NCBI GenBank assembly: GCA_002787615.1
Contig: PCXJ01000061.1
Span: 1 to 5,092 of the forward strand
Origin: Alphaproteobacteria bacterium CG11_big_fil_rev_8_21_14_0_20_44_7
Lineage (GTDB): Bacteria > Pseudomonadota > Alphaproteobacteria > Rickettsiales > 21-14-0-20-44-7
Length of the DNA stretch: 5,092 nucleotides
Direction of reading: 5' to 3'
A program made the position numbers and the translations under genes. Below the pieces are notes generated by a model. That model made no database searches, had not been told where the DNA came from, and was given only the letters and a program-made list of their open reading frames with translations. Numbering within the stretch: the first letter of the stretch is position 1; every line of letters starts with the position of its first letter. Positions 1 through 5,092 of the stretch are shown here, in pieces.

Positions 1-428
1 TTATTGCCGATAACCCGATTAAATCTGGCCAAATCACCCGCGAAGAAGTTGAAAGATGTGAAAAAGACCATGAAGCAAAATTGAAACTTAGCAAAGAAGC
101 TGCTGAATATATGGCAAGCAACAAAAGAAAAGGCGCGAGATATACGCCCGTTGCCCGCAGACAAGATAAGCCTGACGCAATTTCATGGCTGCTTAAGCAC
201 CATCCTGAACTGAGCGACCCGCAAATTGTTAAACTTGTAGGTACTACAAAAAATACCATCACCTCAATTCGTGAGCGCTCGCATTGGAATACCAACAATC
301 TTAATCCGCGCGATCCGGTTTTGATTGGTCTTTGCACACAATCCGCGCTGAATGCGGCTGTAGAAAAAGCACAAAAGAAAGCTGGAACAAAAGCAGTAAG
401 TGCAACTTCGGATGCGGAAGCAAGCTAA
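1..428 (+). CDS. trcR: DUF1013 / TrcR-family cell-cycle transcriptional regulator, 3' part
   Basis: This is a partial gene whose 5' end lies outside the window. The reading frame is open from base 3, giving 141 residues before a TAA stop at 426-428. A TTG at 81 could be taken as a start, but the codons before it (IADNPIKSGQITREEVERCE) continue the family's conserved sequence, so it is internal. The core carries KRKGARYTPVARRQDKPDAI, then WLLKHHPELSDPQIVKLVGT and a helix-turn-helix-like stretch (TTKNTITSIRERSHWN), followed by PRDPVLIGLCTQ, all typical of DUF1013 proteins as I recall them. The last 20 or so residues are a low-complexity Ala/Lys/Ser tail. The family is annotated as a DNA-binding cell-cycle regulator in Alphaproteobacteria; the regulatory role is family knowledge, not visible here. 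The gene is upstream and co-directional with yejB, with no clear functional link. The family call is fairly sure and the exact function less so. Confidence 0.88.
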   Translation, partial: IADNPIKSGQITREEVERCEKDHEAKLKLSKEAAEYMASNKRKGARYTPVARRQDKPDAISWLLKHHPELSDPQIVKLVGTTKNTITSIRERSHWNTNNLNPRDPVLIGLCTQSALNAAVEKAQKKAGTKAVSATSDAEAS

Positions 429-469
429 AACATAATAGCCGAAATTTCCGCTTTACGTGATGCAAATTA

Positions 470-487
470 GGGATTACGAATTATCCC
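470..487 (+). repeat. Short inverted repeat just upstream of yejB
   Basis: GGGAT (470-474) and ATCCC (483-487) are perfect inverted arms of 5 bp around an 8-nt loop. The repeat ends two bases before the preferred yejB ATG at 490 and contains most of the only Shine-Dalgarno-like stretch nearby, AGGGA at 469-473. It has no T-tract after it, so it does not look like an intrinsic terminator. It could be a small translational hairpin, but a 5-bp stem of this kind is also expected by chance. Confidence 0.25.
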
Positions 488-489
488 CA

Positions 490-1566
490 ATGAAAGCCTA
501 TATCATAAAACGCCTACTGCTGATTATTCCGACATTATTGGGCATTATGGTGCTGAATTTTGCAATTGTGCAAGTTGCTCCCGGCGGCCCTGTTGAGCAA
601 TTAATGATGCAGTTGGAAAGCGGACACGGTGCTTCTGCCACCGCACGGTTTGCCGGAGGTAGCGGTGAAATTGCACATGCAGGCGGAGGAGATTATCGCG
701 GCAGGCAAGGTTTAGAGCCTGAGCTGATTGAGCAAATTAAAAAACAATATGGTTTCGACAAGCCGCCGCTAGAAAGATTCACCGAAATGATAGGCAAATA
801 TGCAAGGTTTGATTTCGGCTCGAGCTTTTATCAGGATAAGAGTGTTATTGATTTGGTAATTGAAAAAATGCCGGTTTCCATATCTCTGGGAATTTGGAGC
901 ACATTGCTGATTTATCTAATCTCTATCCCGCTCGGAATCAGAAAAGCGATGAAAGACGGCTCGTATTTTGATGTTTGGTCGAGCTTTGTCATCGTCATCG
1001 GCTATGCAATCCCCTCATTCTTATTCGCCATATTCTTAGTCATCCTTTTTGCCGGAGGAACATATTGGGATATTTTCCCCTTGCGCGGATTAGTCTCGGA
1101 TAATTGGCACGAATTGCCACCCACCGAGCAAATCAAAGATTATTTGTGGCATATGGTTTTACCGGTAACTGCGATGTCTATCGGTGGGTTTGCCGCGCTT
1201 ACTATGCTCACTAAAAATTCGTTTCTGGATGAGATTAATAAACAATATGTGTTGACTGCACGTTCTAAGGGTTTGAGCGAAAGGAAAGTTCTTTATCGCC
1301 ATGTTTTCCGGAATGCGATGCTAATTGTTATCGCCGGATTTCCGGTAATGCTTCTCGGCATGTTGTTCACTGGCTCGTTGCTTATCGAGGTAATATTTTC
1401 GCTCGATGGGCTTGGCTTGCTGAGTTATGAAGCCGTTGTAAATCGTGATTATCCGGTATTTTTCGGCACATTATATATATTCACTCTATTCGGGCTGATA
1501 TTAACCATAATCCGCGATATTGCATATATAATGGTTGATCCAAGAATTGATTTTGACAAGAGATAA
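490..1566 (+). CDS. yejB: YejB-type inner-membrane permease of a peptide ABC importer
   Basis: This is one of two channel-forming subunits of the YejABEF importer, which carries peptides and peptide-like compounds such as microcin C across the inner membrane. It has 358 residues, against about 364 for E. coli YejB, and the resemblance runs end to end: IVQVAPGGP near residue 27, YRGRQGLEPE near 69, SIPLGIRKAM near 145, GGFAALTMLTKNSFLDE at 232-248 and a C-terminal VDPRIDF. Hydrophobic segments lie near 9-29, 131-150, 163-187, 221-240, 274-298 and 324-345. The Gly/Ala-rich stretch at 45-67 is the periplasmic loop after the first segment. The EAA-type coupling loop (TARSKGLSERKVLYRHVFRN, 256-275) is where YejF should dock. 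The frame is open from a GTG at 457 and an ATG at 460, but 490 is preferred because MKAYIIKRLLLIIPTL aligns with the start of known YejB. Spacing to yejE is 8 nt. Confidence 0.95.
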   Translation: MKAYIIKRLLLIIPTLLGIMVLNFAIVQVAPGGPVEQLMMQLESGHGASATARFAGGSGEIAHAGGGDYRGRQGLEPELIEQIKKQYGFDKPPLERFTEMIGKYARFDFGSSFYQDKSVIDLVIEKMPVSISLGIWSTLLIYLISIPLGIRKAMKDGSYFDVWSSFVIVIGYAIPSFLFAIFLVILFAGGTYWDIFPLRGLVSDNWHELPPTEQIKDYLWHMVLPVTAMSIGGFAALTMLTKNSFLDEINKQYVLTARSKGLSERKVLYRHVFRNAMLIVIAGFPVMLLGMLFTGSLLIEVIFSLDGLGLLSYEAVVNRDYPVFFGTLYIFTLFGLILTIIRDIAYIMVDPRIDFDKR

Positions 1567-1574
1567 AAAAGAAA

Positions 1575-2585
1575 ATGACACCGCTAACAAAAAAACGGAT
1601 TGATAATTTTAAGGCGAATAAACGCGGGCTATGGAGTTTGTGGATTTTCGGCATTCTGCTTTTTTTGAGTCTTTTTGCAGAATTTATCGCCAATGACAAA
1701 CCAATATATGTTCAATATGACGGCAAACATTATTTCCCCGTTATACAAACTATTGCAGAAACTGAATTTGGCGGGATTTTTGAAACAGAAGCAGATTATA
1801 AAGACTCGGCAGTACGGGATTTAATCACGGCTAAGGGTTTTTATATTATGCCACCGATTGAATATGCTCACCAATTCAGCCTCGGTACAAAAGTATTGGC
1901 TGCCCCCTCGGGAGACCATATTCTGGGCACAGATGACATGGGGCGCGATGTTGCGGCGAGGCTGATTTATGGTTTCCGGCTTTCGGTTTTATTCGGTCTT
2001 GCGCTAACCATCGCCAGCTCGATAATCGGGATTATTGCCGGTTCGGTTCAGGGCTATTTCGGCGGTAAAATTGATTTATTTATGCAGCGTTTTATGGAAA
2101 TCTGGTCGTCAATGCCCTTGCTTTTTATCTTGATAATTCTCGCTAGTATTGTTGACCCGACTATCTTTTGGCTCTTCTTCATTATGCTGCTTTTTAGCTG
2201 GATGAAGCTGGTGGATTTAGTACGCGCAGAATTCTTGCGGGCGCGTAATTTTGATTTTGTAAAGGCGGCAAGGGCGCTTGGTGTTCGTGAGCATATCATA
2301 GTTTTTCGGCATATTCTGCCAAATGCTTTGGTTTCCACTTTCACATTTTTGCCATTCATCCTAACTGGCGCAGTAACTGTTCTCGCCGAACTAGATTTCC
2401 TTGGCTTCGGACTGCCTTCAAGTTATCCTTCGCTCGGTGAATTAGCCTTGCAGGGAAAAAATAATCTTGATGCGCCATGGCTTGGTATAACGGCATTTGT
2501 AATGCTCGCTTTTATGCTGAGCCTGTTAATATTTATCGGAGAAGCATTGCGCGATGCTTTTGACCCAAGGAAGGTCAGGCTATGA
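1575..2585 (+). CDS. yejE: YejE-type inner-membrane permease of a peptide ABC importer
   Basis: This is the second channel subunit, partner of YejB. It has 336 residues, against about 341 in E. coli, and begins with the family pattern of a basic cytoplasmic N-terminus followed by RGLWSLWIFGILLFLSLFAE (17-36) and IANDKPIYVQYDGKHYFP. The large periplasmic region after the first membrane segment, roughly 39-125, is typical of YejE and ends in LGTDDMGRDV (117-126), the conserved motif of the OppC/DppC-type permease fold. Further hydrophobic segments lie near 134-158, 176-211, 250-274 and 302-322. The EAA-type loop is at 230-249 (KAARALGVREHIIVFRHILP), followed by FLGFGLPSSYPSLGEL. The start at 1575 follows a purine-rich AAAAAAGAAA stretch rather than a strong Shine-Dalgarno site, so translation may lean on coupling to yejB. 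The TGA stop overlaps the yejF ATG by four bases. Confidence 0.95.
   Translation: MTPLTKKRIDNFKANKRGLWSLWIFGILLFLSLFAEFIANDKPIYVQYDGKHYFPVIQTIAETEFGGIFETEADYKDSAVRDLITAKGFYIMPPIEYAHQFSLGTKVLAAPSGDHILGTDDMGRDVAARLIYGFRLSVLFGLALTIASSIIGIIAGSVQGYFGGKIDLFMQRFMEIWSSMPLLFILIILASIVDPTIFWLFFIMLLFSWMKLVDLVRAEFLRARNFDFVKAARALGVREHIIVFRHILPNALVSTFTFLPFILTGAVTVLAELDFLGFGLPSSYPSLGELALQGKNNLDAPWLGITAFVMLAFMLSLLIFIGEALRDAFDPRKVRL
2567..2574 (+). promoter_or_regulatory. Ribosome binding site of yejF
   Basis: AAGGAAGG lies inside the last codons of yejE, 7 nt before the yejF ATG at 2582. It is the clearest Shine-Dalgarno-like sequence in the operon and supports that start. Together with the ATGA overlap it indicates translation coupled to yejE. 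Confidence 0.7.
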
Positions 2586-4141
2586 GTTTACTTTCAATCA
2601 AAAATCTATCAGTCAATTTCGGACATACTGAGGCGGTAAGAAATGCCTCACTTGATATCAACAAAGGTGAAATGGTAGCGCTGGTCGGAGAAAGCGGCTC
2701 AGGAAAATCCGTCACCGCACTTTCAATTCTGCAATTAGTAAGCAATGCTAAGCAACAAGGCAGCATCAAATTTGATGGCATGGAATTACTCGATGCCAAG
2801 CAAAAAAGATTGCAGAATTTCCGTGGGAATCATGTCGGAATGGTTTTTCAGGAACCAATGACATCACTTAATCCGCTACACACGATTGGCAAACAAATAG
2901 CCGAATCCATCAATATCCATCAGAGGATGTCAAAAAAAGCGGTGAAACTGCGCATACGGGAATTGCTGGAACAGGTGGAGCTGGACGAGCTAAAAAATCG
3001 CCTAAAAGCATATCCGCATGAGCTTTCCGGTGGGCAGCGCCAACGCGTGATGATTGCTATGGCAATTGCAAATAATCCTGATTTACTAATCGCTGACGAA
3101 CCAACAACCGCAGTGGATGTGATTGTGGCAGCAAAAATCCTCAAATTGCTCAAGAAAATCCAGAAAGAATTGGGGATGTCGATTCTGCTAATCACCCATG
3201 ATTTGACGATTGTGGAAAAGCTGTCTGATAGCATTTATGTTATGAAAGACGGCGAAATTGTTGAGAATGGAATTACCTCACAAATCTTCAAAAACCCACA
3301 GCATAAATATACACAACATCTGCTTTCATCAAAGCCAAAAGGTCGTGCGGTAGCTGCCACAAAATCCCCTCCGGTGGTAATCCGCGCGGAAAAGATGAGC
3401 GTTTCATTTCCGATTAAAGGTGGGTTTTTCGGCGGGCAGATTGGCGCAGTTGATGCAGTAAAGAACATAAGCATCAGTGTTTCCGAGGGTAAGACCATCG
3501 GCATTGCAGGAGGTAGCGGTTCAGGCAAAACCACACTGGGAATGGGCTTGTTGCGTTTGGTAAAAACCACCGGACAAATCGGCTTTATGGGCACAAGAAT
3601 AGACGAATTCAGTCCGGCGCGCCTGCGGGAAATGCGCAAGAAAATGCAGGTAGTTTTCCAAGATCCTTATGCAAGCCTCAATCCGCGCATGACTATTCGG
3701 CAGATTATCGAAGAGGGGTTACGCGCCCATAATATGAAAGCAGATATGGCGGAGATTCTCGCCGAGGTGGGGCTAAGCTCAGATATGGCAGACCGCTATC
3801 CGCATGAATTTTCCGGCGGTCAACGCCAACGCATTGGGATTGCACGCGCTCTTGCCCTCAAACCAAAATTTATATTGCTAGATGAGCCCACTTCTGCACT
3901 GGATTTATCGGTACAATCACAAATTATTGACCTGCTCAAAGATTTGCAGAAGAAGCATAAAATTTCATATATTTTCATTAGCCATGATTTACGAGTGATG
4001 CGCGCAATTGCCCATGATATTGCAGTAATGAAAAATGGTGAAATAATCGAGTTTGCAGAAACCGAAAAAATATTCAATAATCCGCAGCATGAATATACAA
4101 GGAAACTTATCAAAGCCGCATTTTTAAAAGAGGTAGCATGA
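2582..4141 (+). CDS. yejF: YejF-type double ATPase of a peptide ABC importer
   Basis: This is the energy-coupling subunit, with two ABC ATPase domains fused in one chain of 519 residues (E. coli YejF is about 529). Domain 1 shows Walker A GESGSGKS (36-43), Q-loop Q90, signature LSGGQ (148-152), Walker B LLIADE (168-173) with catalytic E173, and switch H206. Domain 2 shows Walker A GGSGSGKT (310-317), Q-loop Q360, signature FSGGQ (410-414), Walker B ILLDE (431-435) with E435, and H468. Each domain ends in the oligopeptide-family segment with NPQHxYT (238-244 and 500-506), so both sites look catalytically intact. Two small oddities are Gly instead of the usual Glu at position 2 of the second Walker A, and AVDVIVA in place of the common ALDVTVQ in the first D-loop region. 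It is a cytoplasmic protein docking on YejB and YejE. The stop overlaps the next gene's ATG by four bases. Separate fused OppDF/DppDF-like ATPases are the alternative, but the neighbours settle it as YejF. Confidence 0.96.
   Translation: MSLLSIKNLSVNFGHTEAVRNASLDINKGEMVALVGESGSGKSVTALSILQLVSNAKQQGSIKFDGMELLDAKQKRLQNFRGNHVGMVFQEPMTSLNPLHTIGKQIAESINIHQRMSKKAVKLRIRELLEQVELDELKNRLKAYPHELSGGQRQRVMIAMAIANNPDLLIADEPTTAVDVIVAAKILKLLKKIQKELGMSILLITHDLTIVEKLSDSIYVMKDGEIVENGITSQIFKNPQHKYTQHLLSSKPKGRAVAATKSPPVVIRAEKMSVSFPIKGGFFGGQIGAVDAVKNISISVSEGKTIGIAGGSGSGKTTLGMGLLRLVKTTGQIGFMGTRIDEFSPARLREMRKKMQVVFQDPYASLNPRMTIRQIIEEGLRAHNMKADMAEILAEVGLSSDMADRYPHEFSGGQRQRIGIARALALKPKFILLDEPTSALDLSVQSQIIDLLKDLQKKHKISYIFISHDLRVMRAIAHDIAVMKNGEIIEFAETEKIFNNPQHEYTRKLIKAAFLKEVA
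4127..4133 (+). promoter_or_regulatory. Probable ribosome binding site of the lipoprotein gene
   Basis: AAAGAGG sits in the last codons of yejF, 4 nt before the ATG at 4138. The spacing is shorter than ideal, but with the ATGA overlap it supports that start and coupled translation. Confidence 0.5.
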
Positions 4142-4596
4142 AAAACACCATCATTATTATAGCATTATTATTTGTAACTTCCTGTTACTCAAAGCCGGAA
4201 AATAGCACCGAGCAATCAGCAAATATTTATTCTGAACAGGTGCAGTTACCTTATGCAAAGACATGGGAAAAGGCGATTTCCTACTTCAAGGATAATAAAA
4301 TCATCATTAAAACTGCTGATAAAGAAAATGGTATAATTTATGGCGAAAGAGATTTCTTTGAGAATGAATCCGCCGATTGCGGGCATATGGGGCGTGAAAA
4401 AATCAGTAGCGCATATGGGATGGAACAATATAATATTTTTGTCGAGAAAGGCGGCAACAAATCCAGCCGCGTTAGTGTGAATCTAAATTATTCAGACAGC
4501 ACAGTTTGGGATCCGCTTGGCCGCCGCACAGCGCGTGTTGAGTGCAAATCCTCAGGAGAAACCGAGCAGGGAATTCTGGATTACATCAAGGGCTAG
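4138..4596 (+). CDS. Small predicted lipoprotein of unknown function, coupled to yejF
   Basis: I do not recognise a named family. The 152-residue product starts with a compact lipoprotein signal: Lys2, a hydrophobic run at 5-13 (IIIIALLFV) and a lipobox VTSC with the acylated Cys at 16. Residue 17 is Tyr rather than Asp, which by the E. coli Lol rule would send it to the outer membrane. A polar linker (about 17-34) leads to a small soluble domain beginning LPYAKTWEKAISYFKDNKI, then TADKENGIIYGERDF (59-73). This layout, a helix followed by a DK..G.I strand, recalls several small envelope lipoprotein domains; that is an impression, not a family assignment. Two further cysteines, C81 and C136, could form a disulphide in the periplasm. 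There is no catalytic motif. The ATG overlaps the yejF stop (ATGA), so it is probably co-expressed with the importer. It is likely a real gene, since it fills the whole space to fumC and has a coherent export signal. Confidence 0.8.
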   Translation: MKNTIIIIALLFVTSCYSKPENSTEQSANIYSEQVQLPYAKTWEKAISYFKDNKIIIKTADKENGIIYGERDFFENESADCGHMGREKISSAYGMEQYNIFVEKGGNKSSRVSVNLNYSDSTVWDPLGRRTARVECKSSGETEQGILDYIKG

Positions 4597-4600
4597 CCTA
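4591..4600. other. Tail-to-tail gene junction with only one base between stops
   Basis: The lipoprotein TAG occupies 4594-4596 and the fumC TAG, read on the - strand, occupies 4598-4600, leaving a single base between them. The junction contains an 8-bp perfect palindrome, GGCTAGCC (4591-4598), with no loop and no T-tract, so it cannot act as an ordinary intrinsic terminator. Any terminator for either gene must lie inside the opposing coding region or be Rho-dependent. Confidence 0.8.
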
Positions 4601-5092
4601 ATCGCGCGGGCCAATCATTTTTTCGGGGCGCACCCATTCGGCAAATTGCTCCTCAGTCAGCAACCCTAGGGCAATTCCGGCTTCTTTCAGCGAGCTTCCC
4701 TCTTTATGCGCTTTCTTGGCGATTTTTGCCGCATTATCATAACCGATGTGCGGGTTTAAAGCCGTTACCAGCATCAGGCTTTCATCGCGCAATTTCTCGA
4801 TACGCTCAACATTTGCAACAATCCCATCAAGGCAATTTTCGCGGAAGGAATTCATCCCGTCAGCAAGCAATCTGATTGATTGCAGCAGATTATAAATCAT
4901 CACCGGTTTGAAAACATTAAGCTCAAAATGACCGTTACTTCCTGCAATTGTTACCGCCATATGATTTCCCATAACTTGCGCGCAAACCATCGTCAATGCT
5001 TCACATTGCGTCGGGTTGACCTTACCCGGCATAATCGAGCTTCCCGGTTCATTTTCAGGCAGGCTAAGCTCACCCAAACCGCAGCGCGGGCC
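4598..5092 (-). CDS. fumC: Class II fumarate hydratase (fumarase C), C-terminal part
   Basis: Fumarase C interconverts fumarate and (S)-malate in the TCA cycle in the cytoplasm, as a homotetramer that needs no iron-sulphur cluster. The fragment holds the last 164 residues; the frame stays open to the window edge, so the 5' part (about two thirds of a usual 460-residue protein) is outside. The TTG at 5077 is not a start, since the preceding codons GPRCG continue the conserved SGPRCG segment. The fumarate lyase signature GSSIMPGKVN lies at fragment residues 17-26 and includes the mobile loop carrying the catalytic Ser. It is followed by PTQCEALTM, FELNVFKPV, ESLMLVTALNPHIGYD and AKIAKKAHKEG, then the C-terminal WVRPEKMIGP. 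These specific blocks favour FumC over the related aspartase, which shares the fold. The gene runs against the yej operon and shows no functional link to it. Confidence 0.96.
   Translation of the reverse strand, partial: GPRCGLGELSLPENEPGSSIMPGKVNPTQCEALTMVCAQVMGNHMAVTIAGSNGHFELNVFKPVMIYNLLQSIRLLADGMNSFRENCLDGIVANVERIEKLRDESLMLVTALNPHIGYDNAAKIAKKAHKEGSSLKEAGIALGLLTEEQFAEWVRPEKMIGPRD

Noticed and set aside
407..436. Possible sigma-70-type promoter before yejB: CATAAT at 431-436 with TTCGGA at 407-412.
   Set aside because: The -10-like element is a fair match, but the -35-like element matches only about half of the consensus and the region is AT-rich, so chance is a good explanation.
1481..1699. 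A 72-codon - strand open frame spanning the yejB/yejE junction.
   Set aside because: It overlaps conserved ends of both permeases and its product resembles no protein; it is a shadow frame.
2054..3639. Several open frames of 74-134 codons on the - strand across yejE and yejF (for example 2920-3234 and 3235-3639).
   Set aside because: They lie antisense to strongly conserved coding sequence, have compositionally odd products rich in Ser, Ile and Cys, and lack convincing ribosome binding sites.
3010..3840. Two similar DNA stretches near 3008-3050 and 3796-3838 that look like a direct repeat.
   Set aside because: Both encode the YPHE-SGGQRQR signature region of the two ATPase domains in yejF. 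The similarity follows from domain homology and is not a separate repeat element.
4246..4428. A 60-codon - strand open frame inside the lipoprotein gene.
   Set aside because: The + strand frame has a signal peptide, lipobox and coupled start, while this one has no supporting feature.
4591..4598. Palindrome GGCTAGCC at the gene junction as a terminator or protein-binding site.
   Set aside because: It is only 8 bp with no loop and no following T-tract, and it arises largely from the two facing stop codons.

Overview
The window looks like a piece of an alphaproteobacterial chromosome, moderately AT-rich by eye and very tightly packed. The alphaproteobacterial call rests mainly on the left-edge gene, which reads as a member of the DUF1013 (TrcR) family, a family I know only from Alphaproteobacteria. 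The other proteins (YejB, YejE, YejF, class II fumarase) are widespread in Proteobacteria and agree with this but do not narrow it to a genus.

Layout, left to right. (1) The 3' part of a trcR-like regulator gene on the + strand, ending at 428. (2) A 61-nt gap (429-489) with no convincing terminator. (3) Three adjacent + strand genes for an oligopeptide-type ABC importer: yejB (permease, 490-1566), yejE (permease, 1575-2585) and yejF (double ATPase, 2582-4141). (4) A small predicted lipoprotein gene (4138-4596) whose start overlaps the yejF stop. (5) On the - strand, the C-terminal 164 residues of class II fumarase FumC (4598 to beyond 5092), ending one base from the lipoprotein stop.

YejB and YejE should form the membrane channel and YejF the two nucleotide-binding domains of an importer for peptides or peptide-like compounds. 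In Enterobacteria this system takes up microcin C; in rhizobia and Brucella it is linked to tolerance of host antimicrobial peptides. The periplasmic binding protein YejA is not between trcR and yejB and not downstream within the window, so it must be encoded elsewhere or replaced by another protein. The gaps and overlaps (8 nt, then two ATGA overlaps) suggest yejB-yejE-yejF-lipoprotein is one translationally coupled transcription unit.

I found no RNA gene, CRISPR array, insertion sequence, phage gene or origin. Most of the window is ordinary housekeeping and transport content. The least-explained element is the small lipoprotein coupled to the transporter.
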